From positions 496,001 to 560,000 of the forward strand of contig JBAOKB010000024.1 in the NCBI GenBank assembly GCA_037044905.1: DNA of 64,000 nt, given 5' to 3'. Within the stretch, counting starts at the first letter, position 1. Each line of letters starts with the position of its first letter. This stretch comes from Hortaea werneckii (taxonomy: Eukaryota; Ascomycota; Dothideomycetes; Mycosphaerellales; Teratosphaeriaceae). The position numbers and the translations under genes are program-made. Below the pieces are notes generated by a model that had not been told where the DNA came from, did not search any database, and saw nothing but the letters and a program-made list of their open reading frames with translations. Positions 11,119 through 22,780 of this stretch are shown one piece after another.

Positions 11119-11781
11119 TCAGATGCGGCGCACACCGACAACGCGTCTGATGCACTCGATAGTCCTTCTGTGTAAAGAGAAAGACCAGGGTGCCGTGGAT
11201 CCGCTTTGGAACTCCGCCACCGTAAGAGCGGCCATCCTCTCCGGGTCAAAATCACCGACCATCAGCCCCGTACCTTTCTCTACCATGTAAGCTCGCATTG
11301 CCGCAATTAAGTTGCGCCGCATTTGATGGATCACCTCCCCCTCGAACACCAGGAATACCTGGTGTTTGGCCGGAAGCATTCCATATTTGACATTCCACGC
11401 AAAGTGGCTGCCGCTAAGGTTCATCAGGACACGGATTTCCAGACTGGAACTTTCCGCTTCCTCAGAAAGCGCATCGCTCCAATGGGCATCTCGACTTGGA
11501 TGCGGCCGACGACGAGCGGCGATAATGGGCGTCATCTCATTGCGAATCTGGCGGCACACGTATGCCATCGAACATATGACGTTCAGCTGTCGTTCGTGCG
11601 CAGGCCAGTGCATTGTGTGAGGATACCATGGCCTGCTCCTCCGTCTAATTGGGCCTAGAGCTGCCAGCCGCCACGATTCGAGGTCCTCAGCAATAACAAG
11701 AGACCAAACCGGTTCGTTGCGGATTATGAGCATGTAGATGTAGTTGCGCAGCTGGGGAGGAAGATCCAGAAAGTTCGACAT
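11119..11781 (-). CDS. F-box-like fungal protein
   Basis: Single exon, intact, 220 aa. Begins with FLDLPPQLRNYIYMLII, the opening seen in many fungal F-box/2EXR-type proteins (LP..LR..IY). The middle contains VCRQIRNEM, another recurrent motif of these families. No further domain such as LRR or WD repeats is visible. A substrate-recruiting role in an SCF ligase is possible but unproven; these genes form large, fast-evolving families in Dothideomycetes. Confidence 0.62.
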   Translation of the reverse strand: MSNFLDLPPQLRNYIYMLIIRNEPVWSLVIAEDLESWRLAALGPIRRRSRPWYPHTMHWPAHERQLNVICSMAYVCRQIRNEMTPIIAARRRPHPSRDAHWSDALSEEAESSSLEIRVLMNLSGSHFAWNVKYGMLPAKHQVFLVFEGEVIHQMRRNLIAAMRAYMVEKGTGLMVGDFDPERMAALTVAEFQSGSTAPWSFSLHRRTIECIRRVVGVRRI

Positions 11782-12362
11782 GATTATCTCGATAGGCGAC
11801 TTTGCTGCCCTTTGGGAGATGGATGTGTCAAAAGATCAAGGATTATCGTCTTTAAATGTACACAGCTCGCAAAAACTGTAAAAGCCCATGCAGAGCAAGG
11901 CAAGCTGCTTTGAAAACAATGAAGCTTTGAGATGCTGCGGTGTTCCATGGAATAAGACAAGCGAGAATCTTTGAGACTTCAGTTTCACAGCAAACACCGC
12001 ACCTACGCGAGGAGGCGAGCTGCTTCTAGCCTATGCTCATAATCCTTAGATGACGCGCCGCCATCTTTGCTTTGTAAACACGATGTATTCAGACATTGGC
12101 TTGTCGATGTCGCATGTAAGTGAAAGAGACTATGAGAAAACCATGCCAATTCCACTATGACAGCCTGGACTTGCCTATGAGAATCGCAAAAATCAAACGC
12201 ATCCCATTGCTACAGGTGAACAATAGCTACAACGAAGGTGCAATATAATAGCCTCGAGAGCTAAAAAGCTCACGGAGAGAACTGTACTGCCTACTTCGAA
12301 GGTAATCAACCACTCACTTGTGTGAATCCATGGCAAACGCGACATTTCACATTCAGTGACAA
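11782..12362. other. Intergenic
   Basis: AT-richer spacer between the 5' end of the F-box-like gene and the 3' end of the epoxide hydrolase gene. No gene or motif is supported. Confidence 0.5.
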
Positions 12363-13418
12363 TCATGTAACAAACTTCCGGGCTTTTACCCAATCCACTA
12401 TCATCATACCCAGCTCCTCAGGCTTCTCATAAGTACACCAGTGACCGGAATGGAGCTCTTTCTCCGTCAAATCCGGTAGAAGTCCTGCATCCTTCGGCCC
12501 ATCGATGGTACTATGCGGATTCACAGCATCGCCATCACAGCTGATAAAAAGCACAGGCATCTCAAGCCTGTACCTCTCAGGCGGGATAGTCTTATCAACT
12601 TCTGTCTGCACGCCGGAAATGAAACTGTTGTACCAAGCGAAGCTCGTCTCCCATTGCAACTCAGTACTGAAATCCTGGATCCATGCATTGTGGAGATCTT
12701 TATCCTGGGCGTAAGGCCGGAGATGGACGTCCGTTCGATCTTGCAGCAGGAAGTTCTTGAAAGCGTCCTTGAAACAGAACATTTGCTTCACCATGTCGTC
12801 TGGTGCACCGTGGAGAGCATGCCAGACGGCTTCGGTATGCTGCGCAAACAGCTTGGGCGCTTCGGGCGACGTGAAGAGTTCCCAGTAGATGTACCGAGCA
12901 GAGCCATCTTCCTGCTGTCCGAGGTGGAAGAAAGTCTGGATCCAACGCTTGCGGCATTGGAGGCATGTATGCAATGCCTATATGAACGGTGGCAAGGCAG
13001 CGCTCAGGATGTAGCAGATTGAAACGAGCTGCGAACCAACATCCTGGCGAGGATCAGCTTGGAATGCATAGTCAAAAGTATTTCGAAACCCACCGAAATC
13101 ATGGCCAATAGTGATGACATTGTCTTCTATCCCCTCAGCCGCCAGGATATCAAGCATGTCCTGGCACATCAGGCGGTAATCGTAGGCTTTCAGATCAGTG
13201 GGCTTTGTGGTTCCCGCATATCCCAGCAGATCTGGAATAACAATTTTGCAGTTCAGCGGTAGCAAGTACGGTAAAACGTATTGCCAAAGATTGGCATTGT
13301 CGGGCCAGCCGTGCAGAAGCAGCAAAACGGGATTTGAGGCCTTGTAATGCGAAGAAACGAAATAGCGATAGTTGAAGCCCCGCTTCACCTGCAGCTGCTT
13401 TTCCTGGAGAGCGTCCAT
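12363..13418 (-). CDS. Epoxide hydrolase-like alpha/beta hydrolase (one frame break)
   Basis: Exon 13094-13418, a 50-nt intron (GTGGGT donor, CTGAT branch, GCCAG acceptor) and exon 12363-13043. The HGWPDN oxyanion motif lies near residue 36; nucleophile D107 is in GHDFG; cap-domain motifs are ARFNLLHPERC and GIAYMPPMP; YWELFTSPEAPK follows; the acid lies in CDGDAVNP and the general base in HSGHW. This is the soluble epoxide hydrolase group, converting epoxides to vicinal diols, though a haloalkanoate or ester substrate cannot be excluded. The frame breaks at 12931-12933 (GACTTTCTTC, one T too many); removal gives 334 codons with no stop. No targeting signal is seen, so cytosolic or peripheral. 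Confidence 0.85.
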
Positions 13419-14725
13419 CTAGGAGTCAATCTGTCTTTATCCCAGCGAGCATGGAATACAGGAGGGCATTCTGAATATACAGCAGCGTTTGCGGGCATGC
13501 CCGTCTATAAGTCGCCGTCTGGAATCCACAGTAGAATGCGAGACGCATGTGTAATCCGTATCGCTTACCTGCAGGTGAGGTGAAGGAGGAGGAGGAGGTG
13601 TTGGCTGCTATGTCAGCGCTTCCAGCAGTCCGGCACCGTCCCTTGAAAACTGCATGTCAGCTATCACTGACAGCCCAATAAGGCTGCTGGTCAAAAGCTT
13701 CCAGCAATGGCGGTTCTTAAGGATATAAGGTTATAAAATGATGAACGACCAAGCAGCTACGGTTAGCAACGAGCCACGCTATGGTTTGCTCGCCAGCTGT
13801 TGGCGGTCATGGCGCGTACAGAAATACCAAAAGTACATATTCAGTACCAGTGTACCAACCGGTACCTCAAAATGGTAGACGCCGGTACCCGAAGGTTCAT
13901 GTGGATGCCCGGGAATTTCTGCAGGGCAAACGAAGCTTATCGAGGGAGTGGAAGTCAATGCGAGGCTGTTCCATGGTTGCACTATCGTCTTTGCCCCAAT
14001 AATTCGATGATTCGATAACATGAAAGTGGAGATGCCAACCACGGGAATCCACCTCGGTTGCCCGGCCTTGTGCGTGCCTGTACCTGCTACAGTAGGGAGG
14101 TAGCGAGCCCGTGATGGAGAAGATGGACTTCCTAATCAGCCAGTCTGCAAGGATGAGGTCGGCGTGTACGGGAATCTCCAGTCGCGGAGAAGAGTACGTA
14201 CTTGGACCGGAGATTTCTCCTCTGCATGCACGATCCCATTGCGGAAGATGGGTTGGTGTCATGCTGGTTCACCCCAGGTTTGCAAACGCGGTGATCCCTG
14301 TCGCTAAGGCGCTGATTGGCCCGCTTGGTGGATGTTTATGCAGGGTCATCGGGTCGAGCTTGTCGAGTTTCCCAAGGCGCCCCCAACCCGCATTGAAGGT
14401 CCCGAACCATCTCTCCTTCAAACACACTGTCCATGTCTTCACCAGCCTGATTGCTGTGACTGCATTTCTTCTTCTACTTCTCTTTCTTGTAACATATCTT
14501 CCTCCCACGCAACCGCCACCGCCACCGCAGCCTGGTCTCTGCTTTCGCGTCTGTGACGCACATGCTCCCCGCAGCGCGGATTCCTTTGCCATTTTTACTC
14601 GCCGGGTCTAAGACGGACGGAATCTGGGGGTGAAACATCTTCATCAGCTTACTGCGTGACCGGCCTTATCTTTGCCTCCATCTGTCGCCTTGCATCCGCC
14701 TGGTGCATTACAGTCAGCAGCCAAC
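13419..14725. other. Intergenic, 1.3 kb
   Basis: Head-to-head spacer. It holds a TATAAAA at 13732-13738, a perfect inverted repeat TGTCAG-N6-CTGACA at 13655-13672, and a long pyrimidine/CA-rich stretch from about 14420 that probably forms the 5' UTR of the next gene. No coding frame here is convincing. Confidence 0.5.
13655..13672. repeat. Perfect 6-bp inverted repeat (TGTCAG-N6-CTGACA)
   Basis: A short palindrome upstream of the epoxide hydrolase gene. TGTCA is the core bound by TALE homeodomain proteins, so a dimeric site is conceivable. Such short palindromes also arise by chance. Confidence 0.3.
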
Positions 14726-15599
14726 ATGGCATCCACCAACACCAACAAACGCAGCTCTTACATGCCGCTTTCAGTCCAGCCAGTGTACTGCTCCACCACC
14801 GCCGATGCAAACGCCTCTGCAGCACCGGACTCGCCACCGGAATCTCCAGCGAGCAGTGCTGGTCGACCGCCTACACCAGGCGGCGGTCCTTTGACATCAC
14901 ATCCTACAAACCCCAACGATCTCTGCGGCGCGTTCCCACCCACGCCCGATCCTGAACGTGAAAGCCAAGAGCACCTTCGATCCACAGTAATTTCAAACAG
15001 CAGCAGCAACAACAACGGAGGGAAAGCGTTTTCAAACTACCCATATCGCCGGCATCAGCTTCGCCTGCTGCTCAATCTCCAGAAGAGCCGCCGCAAATCG
15101 CCGCGCCTCAGGGGTCCGCAAACTGCTAAGCCTGAGCTCACTCCGCTCCTCCTTCAGCAGTTCACGCACCTCCTTGAGCCTTCCCCAGCAACAGCCTAGC
15201 GAACAGTCGAACTATCACCCCTGGCAATCATCCGCAACACAAGGGACCAAACGCCCCGCCTCACCGAGCATGACCTCGACAGACACCTCCACCCCCGACC
15301 CACAACAGCCAGTGCCGCGTCAACCGCTCCGACACAAGAAGTCAGCTTCCAACTGGTTCAAGCGCAAGAGCAGCCTCTTCATGATGAGCTCCGACAACCT
15401 GACCGAGATGTCAGACGAGAACAGCAGGCCTCACACGCGCGAAAGCAAAAGGTTGAAGACGGCCATCAGCGATCCTATACCGATACCACCACAGGAGCCG
15501 GTGATCAAAGAAAGAACGCCGCCTCCCGTGTTACCGCAGATAGGAAATGCGTTCAACGGAGGGGAGCTCGGGTGGGACGAGGACATGTTCAAGGATTGA
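14726..15599 (+). CDS. Conserved fungal disordered protein with basic C-terminal motif (two frame breaks)
   Basis: Starts MASTNTNKRSSY. The protein is Ser/Pro-rich, has a six-Gln run followed by RRESVFKLPISPASASP, then VRKLLSLSSLRSSFS, KKSASNWFKRKSSLF, ESKRLKTAISDPIPIPP and a final GELGWDEDMFKD. These motifs recur in an uncharacterised Pezizomycotina family known to me only as hypothetical proteins. The frame breaks at 14961-14963 (GTGAAAGCC, one A short) and 15111-15114 (AGGGGTC, one G short). Adding both bases gives 291 codons without a stop, and each repair reveals motif-like sequence on both sides. Nuclear localisation is plausible from the basic clusters. Confidence 0.72.
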
Positions 15600-16212
15600 A
15601 AAGAAAGGAATGGGTTGTCAGGTTTTTCCTTCGAAGGCAGCGTGGCGCTTGGGGTGTTGATGTTCTTCTCCATCTTTCTCTCGTATTCTTTTCCAACGAT
15701 ATCCCGATTGCTGCTCTGGATGGTTCCGAGCAGATTTGACGAAGGAGAAGCCCGGGGAAGGGCTCTCTTTCGACCGGAGGGAAAAATCACGTCCCCGGAT
15801 ATTGGGAGCAACTGTACAGCTTGAGTTCCCGGGAGTAACTAGACGTTTTCCGTGGCTGGCAACAGCAGATGGACTTGGCCGAGGCGCAAAAGAACAGGGT
15901 ACTTAGGCGCGGCTTTGCACAGTGACGTGACCATGCATTGTTGGAAGCAAAAGGGGAAACCCGCTCTGTAAATTTGCAATGCCATATCCCATCACACTTG
16001 CCGACTCTTTCACTCACGTTGCTCGACCATGACCTCGTACATCCCTCTCCCACAACTCATTCAGTTCCTCGGCACTAACTCGCATAGCTAGAACGGAACA
16101 CTCATCAGCTCCCAACTCTCGTTCTCGCAACAACAAACTGACATATCAACCCCCAGCAAAGAAACCAAAGGGAAAAAACAAAAAGAAAAGAAAAGAAAAA
16201 AAAAATGCACAG
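15600..16212. other. Intergenic, convergent genes
   Basis: Contains a purine/A-rich low-complexity stretch at about 16160-16204. No gene is supported. Confidence 0.5.
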
Positions 16213-16563
16213 CTAACCTTCCCCCCGCACCCAATGATCCAACCCCTCCCTATCCCTCCGATAGGAAATCCCCGGATCCGCCGGCGTGAAGCTATTCACG
16301 GAATCGTTACGCGGCCGTAACGCGATCCGAAGGAGTCCCTCCGTCTGCCGCTCATGATCACGCCGTGCGAGCTTCGCTTTCCTCCGGATGCTGCGCCGCT
16401 GCGCTTGAGCTTTCCTGTGCTGGATCCAGCGGATGGCGGAGCCGATGAGACAGCTGGTGAAGAGGGTGTGGGGGGAGGTTTTCCGGAGGATGCGGGGGAC
16501 GAGGGTGGAGTTGGCGGGCGTGTGGTCTGCTGCTGGTTGGTGCGGCGTTGTGGTGTTGGCCAT
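16213..16563 (-). CDS. Small basic hypothetical protein, 116 aa
   Basis: Single exon from ATG 16563. The N-terminus is Thr/Pro-rich; residues 35-48 are mildly hydrophobic (LFTSCLIGSAIRWI); residues 49-75 are very basic (HRKAQAQRRSIRRKAKLARR); the C-terminus ends with YRRDREGLDHWVRG. The basic helix after a short hydrophobic segment could suit a mitochondrial or membrane-associated protein. I do not recognise a family. Composition and codon use look coding, but independent support is lacking. Confidence 0.5.
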   Translation of the reverse strand: MANTTTPHQPAADHTPANSTLVPRILRKTSPHTLFTSCLIGSAIRWIQHRKAQAQRRSIRRKAKLARRDHERQTEGLLRIALRPRNDSVNSFTPADPGISYRRDREGLDHWVRGEG

Positions 16564-16867
16564 GGGTGGCGGAGGTGGGTCGGCGGAGGCGAGTGCGGGT
16601 GGTCAGAGGTTTTGGAGGTTACGAGGCGGTGATGGATGTGTACTGTTAAGGGATGCGTCGGACAAGGGGGTCATGCTTTGTGAGAAGCGACGCTATGTAA
16701 TATCGAGAGCGATGTTTGTTCAGAAGGAGATTCTATGTAGGTAGGTAGTAGGGCAAGTGCGGAAGGACGCCCAATGTGCTTGCCTCTTAGGCCAAATCGC
16801 ACGTGAGCTCCTTCCACATTCACTGCTTCTCCGCTAAAAAGTTCAGACAGCAGGCGCACTCATCCGA
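16564..16867. other. Intergenic
   Basis: Short G-rich spacer upstream of the small basic protein gene; nothing else is supported. Confidence 0.5.
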
Positions 16868-18702
16868 TTAGAAGGATGGGTGCCAGTCATTCCAACAAAG
16901 CCAATCGTCTTGCTGGTCTGCCGGCAAAACAGATGTCTCTCGGTAATACCTGGATGGGGGCTGCTGATTCCACCAAATTCCCGCGTCTATCTGCGCCTGC
17001 GCCGGAATACCAGGAGTCTGCTGCGAGTCTCGGGTGCGAGGAACACAGATGGGTGAATGAGATGGCGTGAATGTGGCAGCAGCGGCATTGTGTTGCGATG
17101 TACCAGAAGATACAGCGCGTACATCTAAGAAAGCTTCTTTCGAAGCAGGTCGCTGTGTCGCTGTCAACGGCATAGCGGGGTGAAATGGCGCAGCGCTGCC
17201 TCTCAACGCAGACTTCTGGACTGGCACCTGTTCTCGAGCCCCAGACGCCTGTGTGTCTATGCCTTGCGGTCGTGATGGTATTTCGGCCTCGCGATCGGAC
17301 TCTGAAGAGTTGTTCAATTCCAATTTGGCTGCCGTGCTAGCGTCCGAGATTCGATCAACGCTGGTCGATGCGTCCCCTGGCGGGGAGTGCTGAGAATCCT
17401 GGCTGGTCGCTGCGCCTGCCTGTCTGCCGGTCGACTTGGGCTTGTTGTTGGGTTTTTATATCCCCGCCAATGAACTTTGCTGCTGAATCTGTAACCCGTT
17501 CGACTTCATCCGAGAACATGACACGTCTTCGCGGCGGGGCGTACATCACTAGAGCCTGCCGATACTCCGGAGTTTCGTGATATGGAGTGCCGAAGCTGCC
17601 AGAATAGGGCGATGCCCTGTAGCTATATGCAAAATCTCGATTTCTGTTCTCGGAAGGGGCGACAGCACTTTTGCCACTGGATTGTGCACTCACTGTGGTA
17701 AGTGCTTGAGAGACGGACCCCATGGAGAAGCGGTCTTTCGTACGCGCCTCGGCTTGGGCGCGCTCAAAGCGTTTACATCTTGCTCGCTATGCACAGAGTC
17801 TCGCGGCGCAGGTAGCACGATTCCGAGTTGACAAAGATAATGGACCCAAAATCGCTGATCGGCCGCGGACAGGCCTTTTTTCTGCGCTTTCAGATATTCC
17901 TCATACGTCTTGACGGCTTTTGGACGGTCCTTGCATTTGGAGAAGTCGCAGAAACGGGAATGTACAGCATTCAAGGGTTCAATGCCACGATGCGACGATT
18001 TGGCAGCAGGAGCGCTGCAAGGGCCTGCGTACACCGGTCCTTTCCGTGATCGAGGCTGCGCCGTCCAGCGAAGATATCTCCTTTATACCTGTATGGACTA
18101 TCCTGGTCAAAGCGCTCCCTGGTTGTGTAGTGGACAGAGAGCTCGGTTTACGGTACACGGGAGGCCGAAAGATGCGTGTCGAACATGAAGCACTCGGATG
18201 AGTATGTCCTGCCAGAGTCGCGGCGCTGGATATATGCATTTCACCCTTTGAATCAGCCAGCACGACCTGACCGTTCGATGCTTGATTTGATTGAAGCCCG
18301 GACAAGCCTTCTCGCGGCGCCAAATTCAAATTAGTCTCCTCATCTTCGTCCCAAGATCCAGCAGCGATAATACCTCCACTTTCTTCCAAGCGGCCGGTCC
18401 TGTGGGTCTCCATATTGCCATTTTGCTTTGAAGATGCAAAGATGGTGCTGATGCCCTTCTGCATCTTGGCCCTCAGTCCACTCCGCTCTACTTCATCCTC
18501 ATCCGCGTCGTCTCTGTCTCGCTTGCGCTTCACACCAATTGCGTCAGACAAGGATTGCTTTAAACTCTTGCGCTTTCTCGGTTCCTCATCATTGTGCCAC
18601 GATCCCCTAGAAAGGCCTTCCGTTTCTTGCTGTGAGGGCCCTCCATGAGCGCAAATCGTGTAAGATCGTCGCTGCCGGGCGGATTTGGACAAAGGCGCTC
18701 AT
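16868..18702 (-). CDS. Large disordered fungal protein, unknown function (four frame breaks)
   Basis: Translation begins at ATG 18702 (MSA...). An early basic KRKSLKQSLSDAIGVKRKRDRDD region looks like a bipartite nuclear signal. A central ordered segment has RFCDFSKCKDRPKAVKTYEEYLKAQ and RFWVHYLCQLGIVLP; TPYHETPEYRQALVMYAPPRRRVMFSDEVERV follows; the C-terminus is QQDDWLCWNDWHPSF. The frame breaks at 18691-18693 (extra T), between 18027 and 18085 (extra base, probably in ACCGG), at 17736-17738 (missing A) and at 17453-17457 (extra A). With all corrected there are 610 codons and no stop. I do not recognise the family; a chromatin or nuclear role is only suggested by composition. Confidence 0.65.
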
Positions 18703-19120
18703 CCGGCATGTTTGGGGCGACAATCATAAACTACGTCAGATGTTTGCACGGCAATTCGCAAGCGCTCTGCGCGAATGTTTCTCAAACGACCCAAGTCTTG
18801 CCTGTGTCGCGAACTTTATTGCAGGCGATTTTTTTCGACTGTCCCACGATTGAAAGTGTATTGCAGGAGAGGGCAGCGGCCTCTGTGTATATAGCCGTCC
18901 CAGAATGCAGTCCTGTCACCTATCAGTACATCCTCTCACACACACATCGCGAACCTCACCAGTCCAACAACCACAAAGGCTTTTTCTGCACCTGGCACCC
19001 GCATCGACCAGCGGTAATCTGCTACAATCAACCGAAGACTTTACCAGAGACAATCAGACTGAGTCGAAGCAAAAGCAACAGCAAGGACCACAGCACCAAT
19101 ATCTACTTCAACTTGCAAAT
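18703..19120. other. Intergenic, head-to-head promoter region
   Basis: Divergent promoters. A TATATA lies at about 18888. The part before 19121 is CA-rich, like a fungal 5' UTR. Confidence 0.45.
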
Positions 19121-19890
19121 ATGGCGACACCTACCGCCTTCCCAGGTTTGAACAAATCTTGCCTCAGCGCAGCGAAGAACCTTGCCGCTTTCAAGCAGCC
19201 TATTGGCCGCACTGTTGCGACGATGATGCGTATATTCCACTTGCACCACTCCACTTCGAGCAGTGAGGGCGACCGCCATCCTCGTCGCTCTCATGAATCC
19301 GGAAAGCAGCTGGAGGCACTAATTTCTGATGGCAGCTTGAAGCTTGGCTCAGATGGAAACACATCCCAGAAATCCGGATACAGCGAAAGTCAAATTTACA
19401 TCCAGAGCGATAGCGAGGCACTCTCCATCAAATGCGATTCCGGCATCTCGTTTGGCGCACCGCAGATCCAAATCCAGATCGATCAAGCGTGGCTTCGGGA
19501 CGAGATCAATGCGGCTTTGGAAAAAAGCCGCGAAATGACAGGGTTCGAAATCCTACCACTGGATTTCGATGAGGAATCGCCAATTTTGACGGCCCCATTC
19601 GCCTTCAGCCAGTAGAGCTCGACGAGTCTAGCATCATCAGCTTGGACCTCGACTGGATCGTGCGTCGTAGCTCGACGAAAGCTGAGCACCAAACTCCCTC
19701 TCCTACCGTCAACCCGCATAAAGACCTGCCGAGAGACGTGTCGGCTGCGTTTGAGGGTATGTCTTTCGCGGACGCAGCCGAGCTAGCTGTCGGTCACATT
19801 CCAGTGTGCGAGCCTGTCGAACTGCCGGTGGGAATGACTTACTTACGCAGGCCGACCCGCTTCGGTAACGAGTTTGAGCGTTCCATTTGA
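19121..19890 (+). CDS. Hypothetical protein, 256 aa after correction (one frame break)
   Basis: ATG 19121 (MATPTAFPG). The N-terminal third is basic (AAFKQPIGRTVATMMR); the middle is Ser/acid-rich; then come REMTGFEILPLDFDE and, in another frame, PIRLQPVELDESSIISLDLDWIV, continuing to GMTYLRRPTRFGNEFE. The junction lies at 19573-19574 (GAGGAATC, one G short); restoring it gives one frame without a stop. No domain, signal peptide or membrane segment is recognised. Coding support rests on the clean repair and composition. Confidence 0.5.
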
Positions 19891-20930
19891 GGATGAGGAG
19901 GGGAGCAGAATACTTGTGAGGGAGCCGGCAGAGAAGACATGGTGGAGGAGGTGGAATTCTTGCTTTGAGTCGGACGGTTAATTGATATGGCCTTGCTTTA
20001 TATCGCGTCTGGCAATGAATCGCTTGATGCTTGCTCTGGATTGTGTTTGGAAGTAAAATCGTCAGAAAAGCGATGTGCCTGTTAAGAGGGCGAGCAATGA
20101 GCTAGAGACTTGTCGATACATGTGTAACTTGATGCTTTGTGAGCTTGTTGGACTCAGATTGATGACTGCAACTTCTGTGCTATGGATATCATATTCCATT
20201 CGAATGCCACATCGCCACCTTGTTGATGGCTTGCGCCTAACTAGGACAGCTCAATACCATCAGTACGAGCTTGCTGAGGGTATGGTGAGGTCGGTCATGC
20301 AGTTCACAGGAGAAATGATATAGAAGTCAAGTTAAACGCAGAAGATTATGGATGAACGTATGTTTGGATAGATGGACGACCTTCCGTCGGGACCGCGGGC
20401 GGAGACGTCGCAAGTGGCAAGCCTGAGGCCGCAACTTCCCCACCAGCGGCAAGACTTCGGTGGGGGCACGGCTGCCTTCTGCCTTGGACGAGGGGCTACG
20501 TCAGTGTGGAAGAACGCGTCTGTTCTTGGAGGCGGATTGGAAATATTGTGGACGACGAATAGCGCGACGAATAAGCCGAGGACTCACTATAGTACCAGAC
20601 AGTGTCTCAGGTATCAAAGCGGACATTACACCTGCAGCATACCGCACTGTACAAACGTGCTGTAGGAGGTGACTACAGTCACCGCCTTCGCACGATCGAA
20701 GCTAGGTTCGCAGCTACTGCTACTAGCTTCTTGCACGTGGGACGCGGTTTCATGAGTGCACACGACGGAGGCATTTGACCGTGTCACTCCATCATTATTC
20801 TCACAGATCCTGCGAGGCCAAGCCTTACAAGCCAGACCAAGCCGCATGCTTCTCTGACATCCAACACCTCCCTATCCAGAGGCAAGACCTTGCTCCCCTT
20901 TCGCCAACGCCCCTCTTGCCAGACCGCAAG
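19891..20930. other. Intergenic, about 1 kb
   Basis: Tandem genes on the plus strand flank this spacer. No coding frame, RNA gene or repeat is supported. Confidence 0.5.
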
Positions 20931-22780
20931 ATGCCTTGCTTCAAAGGCCTTGCGGTCAGCATTCACACGCCTGACGGACCCATACCCGAATTCTCCGTAC
21001 AGAAGCAGTCCAGAGCATCACGAATATCCTCATACATCCCCGTCCCGCCGGCCAAGGTTCCGCCGGGGTCGCTCACTGGAAAGCCCGAACAGTCGACGTT
21101 CGCCATATCCATCACGCTCCTCACGCCCGGTCTGAATGTCCCTTACTCTACACCTAAGCCTACGCCTGAGGACCCTTACCCGAGACCCAGGATTGTAGGA
21201 GGCTTGCCCGGCTTCACGGCTGAAAGGGGGAGATATGGACCGCCCGTGCAACCTTACGTACCGCGTACAAGCAACCCAAACGAGACCATAGCAGCATACA
21301 TCTACTTCGACGGGAGACCAAAGGAAGAGGTGGCGACTCTACTTAGGAGGGGAGAGGAGACATGGGTCAACTCGCGGTGGGTCAGCGTGCCGGAGTCAGA
21401 GGGAGGTGGGCTGGCAGAAAGAGAGTTCTTGTTCAGAGAGGTTGGCTTGGAGCGGTGGTTGAATGGATTGGATCTTGAAGGCAGCAAGAACAAAGCAGAG
21501 CTGATTGAGAAGAGGCAACGGCGTCTGGAGAAGAAGCGGCGAAAGAGACAGGAACGCGTCAACAGCGATGGTGAAATGGAAGATGAGCCATACTCCAGGC
21601 TGGATAGAAATGGCGTGCTCAGGTACGGTGGCGAGAATGGCGAGCCCGTGGAAGATATTCAGGACGAGAGCGGGCTGTTCTCCCTGGACTCAGATTCAGA
21701 CGACGAGCCACCACAACCAGAGGCTGCCGGTCAAATCAAAGTGGCGCTCTTCCGTGTGCTAGCAAGTGGAGAGATCAAACGTGGTGAGTACTCGCCTCAG
21801 TTTGACGCCCACGATGACGATGAAGGAGGTGAACAAAATGGAAATGCAAACGGAGAGGGTGGCGATGCCGATGTGGACCACACGACCAGCTTCGCCAAAC
21901 CAAAAGCACTCGACCCGAAGACTATCAGTACGCAAACGGTGACAGGCTTAGATCCACCAGAATCACCATATGCGGTCTACACGTTCTTCTACAGAGGCGA
22001 GAAGCAATTGCAGAAGATGGGCATCGTTCTCAATGAAGAACAGCAGAAGACGCCCCAGTCGACGAAGCGCAAGGCAGCAGGACCCGACTTCTCGAAACTA
22101 GGTCCATTGAAGGCCGGCGGCACGGTTGGCTTCTCTGGCTACCGAGACCCAACTGCTAAGCGCAGAGGGAAAAAGGACGTAGATGCCATGGAAAGCGATG
22201 ATGAAGAAGACGACGAGAAGTTGGTAGATCGGGAGGACGACGTAGAGATCAAAGACGAAAAGGGCAATCTGCTCTCACCCGAGGAAGCGAGGCGGCAGGG
22301 TGAACTCGCTGAGGGTGTGCAAAAGATCAAGGTACGTCACGGGATGCAGGAAAGTCACCGTAACACATGCTAATTTAGTCATAGCTCAAGCGGCAACACT
22401 CAGCAGAACCTCTGGGCGAGCCATCGGCGACCCGCAAATCGCCGTACTTACGACACGAGGAAGAATCTCCAGCAGGTACACCGGCATCAGTGAAATCGAC
22501 GTCTGCAAATGCTGGAACACCACCGGATGGATCAATTCCATCCTTGCGGCAAGAGGGCCTTATGGACACCATTGGCTCGCCGTTTAAGAAACATCGAGCA
22601 AGTATGCCGGGCTTGGGAAGCGGCACCTTCGCACCTCTTGGATCAACAGGCCCCGACGCTCCATTCGCTCCGGGTTCAGAAGCCACTGAGACGACGAAGG
22701 CCGAAGAGCAGCATCGTGCTGCGTCTACCCCGGAAGTGAAACGCAACGCTACGACAGAGTCTGATAATGAAGAGTTGTGA
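20931..22780 (+). CDS. DUF7918-type fungal protein
   Basis: Exons 20931-22331 and 22385-22780 with a 53-nt intron (GTACGT donor, CTAAT branch, ATAG acceptor); 598 aa. The start MPCFKGLAVSIHT and the PEFSVQKQSRASRISSYIPVPP and FAISITLLTPGL segments, plus a later YAVYTFFYRG, form the beta-rich N-terminal domain typical of DUF7918. A basic ERWLNGLDLEG/EKKRRKRQER helix follows, then acidic low-complexity stretches and a Ser/Pro tail with the KHRASMPGL motif. Function is unknown for the family; nuclear localisation is plausible from the Lys/Arg clusters. Intact. Confidence 0.8.

Noticed and set aside
13779..14611. Overlapping open frames of 70-166 codons in the 1.3 kb spacer
   Set aside because: No consistent splice signals, no recognisable motif, and low-complexity composition that suits a 5' UTR.
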